Assembly (NCBI GenBank): GCA_943787985.1
Contig: CALSOO010000004.1
Span: forward strand, 744,001-808,000
Source of the DNA: an uncultured Paracoccaceae bacterium
Lineage (GTDB): Bacteria > Pseudomonadota > Alphaproteobacteria > Rhodobacterales > Rhodobacteraceae
DNA length: 64,000 nucleotides
Direction of reading: 5' to 3'
Under the pieces are notes generated by a model that was not told the origin of the DNA, made no database searches, and saw nothing but the letters and a program-made list of their open reading frames with translations. A program made the position numbers and the translations under genes. Below, in pieces: positions 53,790 through 62,666 of this stretch (the stretch's first letter is position 1; every line of letters starts with the position of its first letter).

Positions 53790-54443
53790 ATGAGCAACAA
53801 CGCTGACAAACCAGCCCGCGGACGGCCAAGAACTTTGCAACGGGAGCATGTGCTCAAGATTGCGATGGAAAGTTACTGGACCGATGGGCTGACAGGTGTC
53901 TCGATAGACGAGATTTGCCGCCGTGCAGGGGTCTCCAAGCCGGGAGTTTATCGGGAGTTTGGCAACGAAGACGGGTTAAAACAGGCCGCCTTGGAAAGGT
54001 ATCAGTCGACGGTTCTGGCACCGCTCGCAGATATTTTGACCGATGATTTGCCCTTTGAACAGGCACTAAGGAAATTGACTGACTTTGTTCTCTTGGATCG
54101 CAAGGCCCACGGACTGCCTGCTGGCTGCCTGCAGGTTGCCACGTGCCGTAGCAAGCAAACTCTTGGAACGCGAACCCGCGAACGTGCTCATAAATTTGGC
54201 GATCAAACCCTAACGGGTCTTGAACAGTGGATAGACCGGGCGAAATCAAACGGGCAGTTTGCCGTCGAGATACCTACGCGGACCGCAGCACTGTATGTTG
54301 ATGCTCAGATCGCAACTGCGATGGAGCTCCAACGGCAAGGCGTGACCCAAAAAGAGTTGGAGGGTGTTTTCAAGCTGGCTCTTACTGTATTTTTCGAGAA
54401 AAAGCGTCCAATTCTGGACGAGATTTTTAGTGAGGTCGTTTGA
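53790..54443 (+). CDS. TetR/AcrR-family transcriptional regulator
   Basis: 217 residues. N-terminal helix-turn-helix (SYWTDGLTGVSIDEICRRAG then VSKPGVYREFGNEDGL, about residues 28-64) and a helical ligand domain with ACLQVATCR-like Cys residues (GCLQVATCRSK). Most likely represses the divergent MFS gene. The shared region contains AT-rich inverted elements around 53735-53785 that could be operators. Confidence 0.9.
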   Translation: MSNNADKPARGRPRTLQREHVLKIAMESYWTDGLTGVSIDEICRRAGVSKPGVYREFGNEDGLKQAALERYQSTVLAPLADILTDDLPFEQALRKLTDFVLLDRKAHGLPAGCLQVATCRSKQTLGTRTRERAHKFGDQTLTGLEQWIDRAKSNGQFAVEIPTRTAALYVDAQIATAMELQRQGVTQKELEGVFKLALTVFFEKKRPILDEIFSEVV

Positions 54444-54715
54444 CATGCTTCACGCGCATCGCAATTGCTCAATTGAGGCCATCGCGAAAACTGGAATGTG
54501 CCTTTAGTTGTCGACACCGCACAGAATAACAAACATCGGATCGAGGCCCAGAAGTACAGGGGGCATAAGCAAACCGGTTGCGCAGCCCGTGAACGTCTTG
54601 CAATCTGCACTGTGAACCCGAATACGTACCCGCACATCGGGAGACGGTCACATGTGCCGAATGTTGTGCGCTTTTGGTATCGCTGGTATATGATCTCCCC
54701 TAACAGGAGATTGAT

Positions 54716-54820
54716 ATGGCAGAAATTTCGTCCACGGGCGACCAGATGCTGGTCGTTTTGGAATGTGTCAATCGCAGAGTAAAAAAGGGGCCAAGTCGCG
54801 GCTTAAAACGGGTCCACTGA
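54716..54820 (+). pseudogene. 5' stub of an IclR-like regulator gene, cut by the IS21 element
   Basis: After the ribosome site ACAGGAG an ATG opens MAEISSTGDQMLVVLECVNR, similar to the start of IclR-type regulators, then runs into the IS end at about 54779 and stops after 34 codons. The helix-turn-helix and the rest are missing and not found on the other side of the IS, indicating a deletion. Confidence 0.5.
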
Positions 54821-54930
54821 GCTATCGCTTTTTGTGCGCTTTGGCGCGAGTGCTCCCCATATAGCTAACGCGTGCCAAAGCGCATGTTGGCCCTTTGGCC
54901 AACATTATTTTGATCTGGATAGAGCTTTGA

Positions 54931-55683
54931 TTACTTTTGCTTGCTGCGGCTGTGTTTGAGACGGTAACTTTCGCCGTTCATCTCGAGAATGTGGACGTGG
55001 TGGGTCAAGCGATCCAGCAATGCGCCGGTCAGGCGCTCGGAGCCGAAGACTTCAGTCCATTCGTCGAAGGGCAGATTTGATGTGATGATGATGGATCCGC
55101 GCTCATAGCATTGGGATATGACCTCGAAGAGGAGCTCCGCGCCAGATTTGCTGAGCGGCACGAAGCCCAACTCGTCGATGATCAACAGGTTTTGACTGGT
55201 GAGTTGTTTCTGCAGGCGTTGCAACCTTCGCTCATCTTGCGCCTCGATCAGGTCATGGACCAATGCCGCAGCCGTCGTGAAGCGCACCTTCAGCCCTCTT
55301 TGGCATGCGGCCAATCCAAGCCCCAAAGCGATATGTGTTTTGCCAGTCCCTGATGGTCCAAGGGCGATGATGTTTTCTCTGCGATCCATATACTCACACC
55401 GCGCCAGCTCCATGGTCAGAGGCTTGTTCAGGCTGGGCATTATCTTGAAGTCAAAGCTGTCCAGACTTTTGGTGCTGGGGAACTTGGCGGCCTTGATGCG
55501 CCGTTCAATCATTCGCCGTTCGCGGTCAATCAGCTCCATCTCACATAGCCGCGCCAGATATTGGACGTGGTCTTTGTTCTCGGCGGCACAAAGCTGTGCT
55601 TGCTTTGCGTACTCTCCTTTGAACGTCGGCAAACGCAATGTCTTGAGGTGGTGATGCAGCAGGATTTGAGGCGCGTCGGTCAT
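54931..55683 (-). CDS. istB: IS21-family helper ATPase IstB
   Basis: 250 residues from ATG 55683, whose first bases overlap the istA stop (ATGA). AAA+ protein: Walker A ALGPSGTGKTHIALGLG, Walker B NLLIIDELGFVPLS, and sensor ITSNLPFDEWTEVFGS. It assists IstA in target selection. Intact. Confidence 0.95.
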   Translation of the reverse strand: MTDAPQILLHHHLKTLRLPTFKGEYAKQAQLCAAENKDHVQYLARLCEMELIDRERRMIERRIKAAKFPSTKSLDSFDFKIMPSLNKPLTMELARCEYMDRRENIIALGPSGTGKTHIALGLGLAACQRGLKVRFTTAAALVHDLIEAQDERRLQRLQKQLTSQNLLIIDELGFVPLSKSGAELLFEVISQCYERGSIIITSNLPFDEWTEVFGSERLTGALLDRLTHHVHILEMNGESYRLKHSRSKQK

Positions 55684-57179
55684 GCCGCTGTCCCTCCCAT
55701 CAGGCTCATGTAGCTGGCCGGGCGGGTTGTGCCCACATTGGCCTTGGGCAAATACGGATAGAAGTCCAAATCCAGCCGTGGTGGTCGCTTTTCGACCCGA
55801 CACAGCACAAGATGTTTAACAGCGTCATAACCGATCGCACCCAGATCAATGGCATGGCTGATTGCACCCTGCACGACGTCGACCTCGAAGGTTTCCAAAA
55901 GGCGCAGAACTTGCACGTATTCCCGCTTGCCCGGTTTGCCCATTCGGGCTTCGAGCAGCCGGTGCAGGGTCGCGAAGACATCTGGCAAATCCCAGCCCTG
56001 TAACGGCGCGGCCTGATCCAATGCACCAACCTTTTGTTCAATCAAAGGCAAAAAGTGGAGCGGGTCGAAGATCATATCTGCGGATGCATAGGATCGTTCG
56101 TGTCGTGCAATCACCTCATTGCCGCAACCGATCAGGACCTCATGCACAAAGCCACGCACATGGACGTCGTGATGCGCATACGCCACCGGCACAGAGTAAT
56201 CATTGCCGCGATATCGCACCATCGAGATCGAGGTTGCCCGTGTACTGACATGATCGCAGGCTTCATATTCTGCGACGGGCAATCCCATCAGCGCATCCAA
56301 GTCGGACATCAAACGCTTACCGATGGACATGTCATGGCCGCGCAACGTATCGCCCTGACGCGCCAAACATTTCTCTTCCAGATGGGCGTTCAGATCATCA
56401 AAGCTGTCATAACGCGGCGCGGGCACCATGAAGTTGCGACGTGTGTAACCAACCATCCCCTCAACATTGCCTTTGTCGTTCCCGCGAGCGGGCCGCCCAA
56501 ACTTGTCATCAAACAGGTAGTGCGACTGCAACTCTGTGAACCGACGCGTCCGGACACGGGTGCGCTCACCCAGAATCCGCGCCACGGCGATCTTGGTGTT
56601 ATCGTAGAGAATGGATTGGGGAATGCCGCCGAAGAAAGCAAAGGCCGACACGTGGCCATCGCAAAACGCCTCGGTCGTCTCAGCAGGATATCCCTTCACA
56701 AACACCGCATCCGAATGCGGTAAACTCATCACAAAGAAGTGGATCTTGCATTCTACGCCGCCAATCACCCCAAGTGTCTCGCCAAAGTCCACTTGCGCGT
56801 GCCCTGGCCGATGCGACAGCGGTACAAACACTTCTTTGGTGCGTCGCTTTTGTTCGCGCACGTAATAGGTCACCGTGGTCAGGCTGCCTGCGTATCCGTG
56901 TTCGTCGCGCAACCGTTCAAAAATCCGCTTCGCGGTGTGCCGCTGCTTTTTGATCAGGGCTTTATCCGTCCGCAAAATCTCATCAATGACACCGACATAA
57001 CCATCAAGCGTTGGTCGCCGTGGGGCTTCTGAACGGCGATACCCTGGCGGCAAAGCATGACGCAGCATCTTCGCTATCGTCTTGCGGTCCTTGTTGAAAT
57101 AACGGGCCGCCGCACGAACAGACATACCGTCCTTCAAACACGCACGGCGCACACGACTATAAATATCCACAGAATACAT
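55680..57179 (-). CDS. istA: IS21-family transposase IstA
   Basis: 499 residues. N-terminal helix-turn-helix (SVRAARYFNKDRKTIAKMLR-type), a DDE core with PGHAQVDFGETLGVIGGVEC, ILYDNTKIAVA and the later Glu region (GRPARGNDKGNVEGMVGY), and a C-terminal Mu-type domain. Intact, so the element may be mobile. Confidence 0.95.
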   Translation of the reverse strand: MYSVDIYSRVRRACLKDGMSVRAAARYFNKDRKTIAKMLRHALPPGYRRSEAPRRPTLDGYVGVIDEILRTDKALIKKQRHTAKRIFERLRDEHGYAGSLTTVTYYVREQKRRTKEVFVPLSHRPGHAQVDFGETLGVIGGVECKIHFFVMSLPHSDAVFVKGYPAETTEAFCDGHVSAFAFFGGIPQSILYDNTKIAVARILGERTRVRTRRFTELQSHYLFDDKFGRPARGNDKGNVEGMVGYTRRNFMVPAPRYDSFDDLNAHLEEKCLARQGDTLRGHDMSIGKRLMSDLDALMGLPVAEYEACDHVSTRATSISMVRYRGNDYSVPVAYAHHDVHVRGFVHEVLIGCGNEVIARHERSYASADMIFDPLHFLPLIEQKVGALDQAAPLQGWDLPDVFATLHRLLEARMGKPGKREYVQVLRLLETFEVDVVQGAISHAIDLGAIGYDAVKHLVLCRVEKRPPRLDLDFYPYLPKANVGTTRPASYMSLMGGTAA

Positions 57180-57354
57180 CTCCCGCCCTCCGATAACTCG
57201 AAGGGCACAAACTGGCGGACTTTTACTCCGCTACAACCGCGCTAAGCAGTCGTTTCTGTGGCCCATTATTGCTCCGCGTTTTACACTGTTAGAGAGCGGT
57301 GTCAACTTTTACTATATCGCTGCGAATTCCGGGACCCTTTTTAGCACCCCCCTG

Positions 57355-57966
57355 GTGGTGAATTCAACTGGCTATACCATGTGTTTCGCCGCTGGCACTC
57401 AGATCGCGACAGCATCAGGCACTGTCGCTGTCGAAAATCTGGTCAGTGGCACGTCGGTTTTGACAGCAGACAAGCAAGAAAAACCTGTCAAATGGATTGG
57501 TCGAAAAACGGTTCACAAGCTTTTCTCTGGCCTGAATATGCAGCCTGTGTGTATTGCAGCAGGTGCATTGGGGGGCGGACTCCCCACCTCTGATCTGACA
57601 GTAACCGCAGATCATGGCATGATCTTGGACGGATACGTGATAAACGCCTCGGCTTTGATCAATGGCACAACGATTGACTGGGTGCGAATGGATGACCTGC
57701 CAACAAACGTCACATATTATCACATCGAAACAGAAGATCACGACGTGATCCTCGCAAATGGTGCCCCCGCGGAAACCTTTGTTGATGCTGTGACGCGAGC
57801 CGGTTTCGACAACCATCATGAATACATTGATCTGTTTGGCGCCGACCGTGTGATCCCCGAAATGCCGATGCTGCGGATCAGTGCGCAGCGATTGCTGTCC
57901 AAGCACATCAAGGCGCGATTGGGCATCGACACAGAACAGACATGTTTAGGTTTTGCGCACAATTGA
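57355..57966 (+). pseudogene. Hint-domain (Hedgehog/intein-type) protein, 5' end lost to the IS21
   Basis: About 200 residues of a Hint_2 domain: the splice-type Cys in MCFAAGTQIATASGTVAVEN, then VLTADKQEKPVKWIGRKTVH, LTVTADHGMILDGYVINASA and HIETEDHDVILANGAPAETF with the conserved His. In roseobacters this module is normally C-terminal in larger secreted or surface proteins. Here the frame opens directly at the IS edge with no ribosome site, so the N-terminal part has been removed. Hint domains catalyse self-cleavage at the Cys. Confidence 0.75.
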
Positions 57967-58292
57967 CAGGAAATCCATATTATACATAGGGTCGCCCGTC
58001 GCTTTCGCTAGAGCGAGCAGCAAGAGAATGACAACTCTCCGCGTTTTATTTTACGGAACACAAATAGCTTAATTCGGATATAGCTATCCGGCGCCTTGGG
58101 CGATACGCAGACATTTGTTTGGGTGCAGTATAACTGGTCTTACTGGGATCATTGCTGCCCATCGGCGAAAATGGCCGAAGCTCAAAATGGCGCTTCATTG
58201 AAATTCAGTCCGCAGGGTGAGATTCAATGAGGTTGGATCCCGCGCTTGCATCCTACTCTTCAAATTCAGTTAAATCATCCTCGCTGATTGCT
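57967..58292. other. Intergenic region, no gene seen
   Basis: About 330 bases between convergent genes, AT-rich, with a small hairpin-like stretch (CGCTTTCGCTAGAGCGAG, about 57999-58016). Nothing else recognisable. Confidence 0.4.
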
Positions 58293-59378
58293 CTAAGCGG
58301 CACGCCAATCTGTTGTGGCGTTCTTGTGTTCTGATGCGTTGTGAATTGCGACTATGCCGGTGATCTGCGCAAGGGTGAGAACTGCAATGTCCGCTCCTGC
58401 ATCCTTTTTGGGGCCAGATGTGAGTTCATTTGCCAATGCCCGTGTAAGAAGGCCGGGACCGGTTTTCGACCATGTGGTTTCAGCGGATCGAGACAATAAA
58501 TCTGATTGAGCGCGGTTTACAGCATCGTTCAAAACTGGATGGTCAGGTGTCGCCGCAAGGAAATTATTTCCCAAGTTCGCAAGACCTGGCTCTACCAGCG
58601 CGATAAAGGCAGCACCTGTCGGCAACACTGCGCCAAGGTCGCCAACGAGCCGGTCATCGGCGTCGGCATAAACGCCGCCTTCGTAGGAAAGAATACAGAG
58701 GCGAAGGAAGTCTGACTCCTCCGCCGGATTGCGCGCCAGTTGAAATGCCTGCACTGCCTTTGCATCAAAATTATCGCGCAAATAAGACAAAGCGGCACGA
58801 CGGTCAAAGCGCCGATACGCAAACTCTGGATGGTTGCACCAAGTTTCCATCATCGCTGCAATACGCTGCGGTGGGTTGGCAGCGTCCCAATACTGTACAA
58901 TTTGTCGCGGGATTTCTGTAGCACTCCCGAGTCGGGCTGTCGGCGCGCACTGAAGCCAGTGCCGCAGGGTTCGCATTGCGGCCACGTTTGAGTCCGGATG
59001 ATCCTGCATCAGGCTGACGTGGCCCAAGCGATCTCTCGGCCCGACCTTTCGGCCTGGCCCATCAGGACCGGTGGCCAACGCGATCTTAACCTCTGTCACC
59101 AGTTGCCCATGATATGACGCTTGTGCGTGCGGGTGCTTCCACAGCCCCGAGGCTTCTTGTTCTTCAATCAGAAGCGTCAATTTAGCGGCTCGGCCATCCC
59201 CGATCATGCACCGCAACAACATCCGATACGCATTTTGTTGAGGAAAACCACCGTTTCTCAGACACGCTCTAAAGGCCGCAAACGCAGCGTCGGATTCACC
59301 GACAGCCGCATGCAGCAGCATTAAATTGCTTTGGATTTCCGGAGAGAGTGGCTGCGTTTTGCCCCCTAGTGCAGACAA
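58293..59378 (-). CDS. DXD-type glycosyltransferase (GT32/OCH1-like), 3' part of a split TPR-glycosyltransferase gene
   Basis: 361 residues from ATG 59378. Residues about 160-300 show the family: IPRQIVQYWDAANPPQRIAA, HPEFAYRRFDRRAALSYL, then PAEESDFLRLCILSYEGGVY followed by ADADDR (the DXD metal-binding motif). The first about 110 residues are helical repeats. The same frame is open upstream through 36 further codons to a single TAG at 59487 and then into the TPR protein at 59487-60809, so this is probably the C-terminal half of a once larger protein. Sugar donor and acceptor unknown. Confidence 0.75.
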   Translation of the reverse strand: MSALGGKTQPLSPEIQSNLMLLHAAVGESDAAFAAFRACLRNGGFPQQNAYRMLLRCMIGDGRAAKLTLLIEEQEASGLWKHPHAQASYHGQLVTEVKIALATGPDGPGRKVGPRDRLGHVSLMQDHPDSNVAAMRTLRHWLQCAPTARLGSATEIPRQIVQYWDAANPPQRIAAMMETWCNHPEFAYRRFDRRAALSYLRDNFDAKAVQAFQLARNPAEESDFLRLCILSYEGGVYADADDRLVGDLGAVLPTGAAFIALVEPGLANLGNNFLAATPDHPVLNDAVNRAQSDLLSRSAETTWSKTGPGLLTRALANELTSGPKKDAGADIAVLTLAQITGIVAIHNASEHKNATTDWRAA

Positions 59379-59486
59379 AACAGAAATTGTCTCTTTTTGA
59401 CGACCTATTTTGTTCGCAGCTTGCGCAAACAGAGATACGATAGCAGGCTCTGCCGCCCAATAGACAATGCAGAACCGCAGATACCG

Positions 59487-60809
59487 CTACGCATAGGTGC
59501 TCTTGCCAGCAACGATAAGTGCCCGCGCGATCAAACCGACATCTTCAGGTTCGCGACGGGCAACGGGCTTCTTGCGTGTGATTTGTATTGCTGTGTCTGT
59601 ATCAAGGTCACCAAGCGCCCGCCGGGCCGTTAACATTTCTAATCGCGATTGCGGAACATGACTCGACAGATCGGCCAGTGTTAACTGCTTCACATTCGAA
59701 ACATGGCCACGCTTCTTGTGCAAAACGAGGCTTTTTAACAATGTGGAACTGTCCGGAAACTTCTCTAGTCCAAGACGAACGTATCTGTCGGCCTCACTGT
59801 CGTGCCGAAGCGCGAGAAGGCTACTGATGAGCTTGGTCAAAACCGAAGGGGTGACCTGTTTGTTGTCCACCAACCATTGGAGGCGTGCAACTGCGTCTTC
59901 TCGGCGACCCAGTTTTATCAGGACATCGGCATAGGTTAGCTCCACCGGAATTACTCCTGCATCCAACGCCCGCGCGGCCTGAATATGCACAAGCGCCTTG
60001 TCACGGTGCCCAAGCTCCAAATTGATGCGAGAGAGCCTGATCCTTGGCAATGCGGATTGAGGGAAACGGCGTGCAGTTGTCTCCAACTGCTGTAACGCTG
60101 CGTGGCGCTGGCCAACAGCGCGCTGGCAATCAGCGAAGATCAGTTGGGCATGGATTGAGCTCTTGAATCGCTTGGCCACAGTTTCGCTGTTTGGCAGCGC
60201 CGCGTGCGCGCCGTCCCGAGCAAGGATCAAGCGAACATGTTGGACGTGAAGGCTCGACGCACCCGAAAATGCACGAAGCGCCTGAACGCTCTTGTCAGCG
60301 GCCCCATCAAATGCCTCTTGAGCGATCAGCACTTTAATCTCAGCATGACGCAAAACCAAGCTGTCCTTGCTTGAAGCATCGCGAGAGCGCAGCATACTCT
60401 GCTCAGCCGCCGCAAATTGATCTAAGCCAAGCTCGATCGCCAGCTTGTGGCGCCAATAAACCGGGCGATGTTCTTCACCAGAAAGAAGTTCGAGAGCCGA
60501 TCTCGCGGCTTCCAATTTTCCCAACCGGATCAGAATATCGATACGAAATAGCTTGAGATCGACATTCTTGGGCAAGGCTTTGCGAACGGCATTTAAGCAA
60601 GCCAAAGCCGTTGCCCGGGTTCCATGATTTTTGAGGGTGGCAATCAGCTTGGGCACCACGCCCAAAGAACCAACTAATTCTGGCAAACTCTGTTCTAGCA
60701 AAGCAAGCGCTTCTGCTCGTTGATCGCCGTCCAACAAAGAGGCCAATTTGGACAGCTTAGCTGCGATCAAAGCGGAAAACTCATTCGCGTCTTCAGACAA
60801 CAATTGCAC
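59487..60809 (-). CDS. Tetratricopeptide-repeat protein, 5' part of a split TPR-glycosyltransferase gene
   Basis: 440 residues of helical TPR units (for example ALALLEQSLPELVGSLG, AALQQLETTARRFPQSALPR, LGHRDKALVHIQAARALDAG). The frame ends in TAG at 59487, after which the same frame continues with helical sequence (IVSLFAQAANKIGRQKETIS) into the glycosyltransferase. Intact proteins of TPR-plus-transferase type act on surface polysaccharides. Whether the TAG is real, an error or read through cannot be settled here. Confidence 0.7.
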   Translation of the reverse strand: MQLLSEDANEFSALIAAKLSKLASLLDGDQRAEALALLEQSLPELVGSLGVVPKLIATLKNHGTRATALACLNAVRKALPKNVDLKLFRIDILIRLGKLEAARSALELLSGEEHRPVYWRHKLAIELGLDQFAAAEQSMLRSRDASSKDSLVLRHAEIKVLIAQEAFDGAADKSVQALRAFSGASSLHVQHVRLILARDGAHAALPNSETVAKRFKSSIHAQLIFADCQRAVGQRHAALQQLETTARRFPQSALPRIRLSRINLELGHRDKALVHIQAARALDAGVIPVELTYADVLIKLGRREDAVARLQWLVDNKQVTPSVLTKLISSLLALRHDSEADRYVRLGLEKFPDSSTLLKSLVLHKKRGHVSNVKQLTLADLSSHVPQSRLEMLTARRALGDLDTDTAIQITRKKPVARREPEDVGLIARALIVAGKSTYA

Positions 60810-60954
60810 TCCGTTTGAATTTGGCTCGATTGCTCCAGTTGATACTGGCTAAGGTAGGTAAGTGACTTGGCTTGTTGAGTCAATTTGCCCAATAGTCTCT
60901 ATTGTACAGTGAAGGTGTCCGGCAAATCTGTGCAGCGTTCCAAGGTGTATCCAA

Positions 60955-61170
60955 CACGATTGAATGGATACGAGAATGACAAAGCACGGAACTTTTCAGA
61001 CAAGTTTAAAGCCACTGTTTCGCTTGAGGCGCTGCGTGGTGACATGACGGTGCAGGAAATTGCAGCCAAGCGACAGTTGCACCCGACGCAAGTGAGCACG
61101 TGGAAGCGGCAGGCGATTGGGCGGGGGCGGTATCTGGACAACAACTTGATAGAGCGGCTCTGGCGATCCC
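60955..61170 (+). pseudogene. IS3-family remnant: OrfA start fused to OrfB end
   Basis: One frame reads ARNFSDKFKATVSLEALRGD then MTVQEIAAKRQLHPTQVSTW, the helix-turn-helix of an IS3 OrfA, and then jumps directly to GRGRYLDNNLIERLWRSL, which belongs near the C-terminus of the OrfB integrase. About a kilobase has been deleted between them, and no start codon remains in frame. Confidence 0.7.
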
Positions 61171-61176
61171 TCCCGA

Positions 61177-61311
61177 GATCATGAGGAACAAGACATGCTC
61201 ACGGCATCCTTCAGCCTCAAGGAAGTCACCGAGTTGATTTCCTCTGGTCAGATAATGGATGCGCCGACAATTGCAGCACTCGGGTGGTTTACTATCTCGG
61301 AAAGCCGGTAG
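61177..61311 (+). pseudogene. Possible 3' fragment of a NUDIX hydrolase gene
   Basis: The frame DHEEQDMLTASFSLKEVTEL then ISSGQIMDAPTIAALGWF and a TAG at 61309 resembles the C-terminal helix of ADP-ribose pyrophosphatase-like NUDIX enzymes (ELISSGQI.DA.T..AL.W). The NUDIX box itself is absent; the fragment begins at the edge of the IS3 remnant. Confidence 0.35.
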
Positions 61312-61890
61312 CTGCCGTTCGTGTCCTTCTGGCGAAGGATTACTAAGTCCCGCAAAGCAGACTTTCCCTATTCTTTTCTGCCTACCCAAAAGAGACCTTG
61401 GCTCAATGTTTGAAAATCTTCCACCGCGATGGTGTCGAGGATGACGAACATTTTGTTGGCTCATTCGGGGGGCGGCCTGATGTCTTCGGGCTTGGTATGG
61501 GAAATCATGGTCCGTACTGGATGATTTCCGAATCAATTTGCGTGAATCGCGACCCGAATATGGGAAACCCTTGTTTTCTGGCCTGACTTGTGTGAGAACG
61601 TAAAAAGAACATCCATTTGATGTTCGATTTTTCTGCACTTTTTTGGGAATTCATGGGCGGTTTTTTGTATTCCAGAATAGCCACTACATATGGTGTCATG
61701 ATCTTGCAAATGAACCAATTGAGCCATTTTTCGCTCATTTTGCCCTACTATATCTTGTTTTGGGGGCCTCTCAAAAACAACTTCTAGCTTGTTTCGCCCA
61801 AATAATCCCTTGCCAGCCCATGCTTTCCCATGGCATCCCTCGTTCATCGGATGAGAACGAGACCACGGGGCACCAAACGACCCCACACAA
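61312..61890. other. Region without recognisable genes
   Basis: About 580 bases downstream of the IS3/NUDIX remnants. Several short frames exist on both strands but none has family-like sequence or a ribosome site. Composition is AT-rich; probably decayed DNA. Confidence 0.4.
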
Positions 61891-61899
61891 TAAAAAAAC

Positions 61900-62063
61900 T
61901 CTAGCAGGTTTCATACAGGCACCTCGCTTTCATCAGACCAAGAGATCCGGCGCGTGAGCGAGCAGACATCCCCCCAGGTGGCGCGCGCAGCTGGACTTCC
62001 CGCTCAGCGGGACATGGCGGCGAGTTGATCAGTGGCAGCAGATCAACTCGCCGTTTTTAATTC
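61900..62063 (+). ncRNA. UpsM-like small RNA / extended mraZ leader
   Basis: The stretch just upstream of mraZ ends in a strong intrinsic terminator (62018-62058) and contains a further hairpin (TCCCGCT/AGCGGGA, about 61999-62013), with no coding frame. In Rhodobacter sphaeroides the dcw cluster is preceded by a long leader that yields the abundant RNA UpsM, ending at a Rho-independent terminator before mraZ. Position and terminator match; the 5' end is not determined and the coordinates are approximate. Confidence 0.55.
62018..62058 (+). terminator. Rho-independent terminator in the mraZ leader
   Basis: Perfect 13-bp arms CGGCGAGTTGATC (62018-62030) and GATCAACTCGCCG (62041-62053), 10-base loop, followed by TTTTT. 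It lies 86 bases before the mraZ start, so it must end an upstream or leader transcript. Confidence 0.85.
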
Positions 62064-62143
62064 TCCCGACATCCATATCGGGCCCGAACAAAACGACACG
62101 ACACAGAGGCATCAGCCCAACAGGGCAAACTAGGGACGGACCA

Positions 62144-62665
62144 GTGGCACGAAGGTTCAGAGGCGAAAGCCAACACAAAGTCGACACAAAGGGGCGGGTC
62201 TCAATCCCAGCCTCTTTTCGTCGTGTGTTGGAAGCGGCTGATCCGAACTGGAAGTCTGGCGAGGCCCCTGAGCTGGTGATTGTTTACGGTGATCACCGCC
62301 GCACCTACCTTGAATGCTACACAATGGAAGCCATCGACGAGGTGGATGCCAAGATCGACGCCCTCCCGCGTGGTTCTATGGAGCGCAAGATGTTGCAGCG
62401 CTTGTTCCACGGGCAGTCCTTTCCGACGGCTGTGGACGAAACGGGCCGTTTGGTCCTGCCAGCCAAGCTGCGCAACAAGATTGATTTGTCCGGCGAGGCG
62501 TTTTTCATCGCGGCCGGTGACACGTTCCAGATTTGGAAGCCCGAGACCTACGAGGCCGAAGAATTGTCCAAGACCGAAGAGTGGTTGGACGACCTCCCCG
62601 AAGACTTCGATCCAATGGCCTTCCTAGACGGTCAATCAGGGTCAAGCGGGCAAGCGGGGGAATGA
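62144..62665 (+). CDS. mraZ: Transcriptional regulator / division protein MraZ
   Basis: 173 residues, GTG start at 62144. Two SpoVT/AbrB-like domains with [16 protein letters not shown] and [20 protein letters not shown]. MraZ binds repeats in the dcw promoter and regulates the cluster. The C-terminal extension (about 145-173) is acidic. First gene of the dcw cluster, one base before rsmH. Confidence 0.95.
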   Translation: MARRFRGESQHKVDTKGRVSIPASFRRVLEAADPNWKSGEAPELVIVYGDHRRTYLECYTMEAIDEVDAKIDALPRGSMERKMLQRLFHGQSFPTAVDETGRLVLPAKLRNKIDLSGEAFFIAAGDTFQIWKPETYEAEELSKTEEWLDDLPEDFDPMAFLDGQSGSSGQAGE

Positions 62666-62666
62666 T

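Larger units (their letters stand above)
54779..57346. mobile_element. IS21-family insertion sequence
   Basis: Carries istA and istB in the standard overlapping order. The ends are similar: TAAAAAAGGGGCC on the left and, read inward from the right, GCTAAAAAGGGTCC; a further AAAACGGGTCC copy lies inside the left end, as IS21 elements often have repeated end sequences. No direct target duplication is visible, and the left flank (IclR stub) does not match the right flank (Hint-domain gene), so the element probably mediated an adjacent deletion. Exact end bases are uncertain by a few nucleotides. Confidence 0.8.

Noticed and set aside
61006..61638. Minus-strand 210-codon frame
   Set aside because: Antisense to the IS3 remnant and decayed DNA; low-complexity Ser/Arg-rich translation without a domain.
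61900..62063. RNase P RNA upstream of mraZ
   Set aside because: The conserved GAGGAAAGTCCGG core and the expected about 400-base length are absent; a UpsM-like leader fits better.
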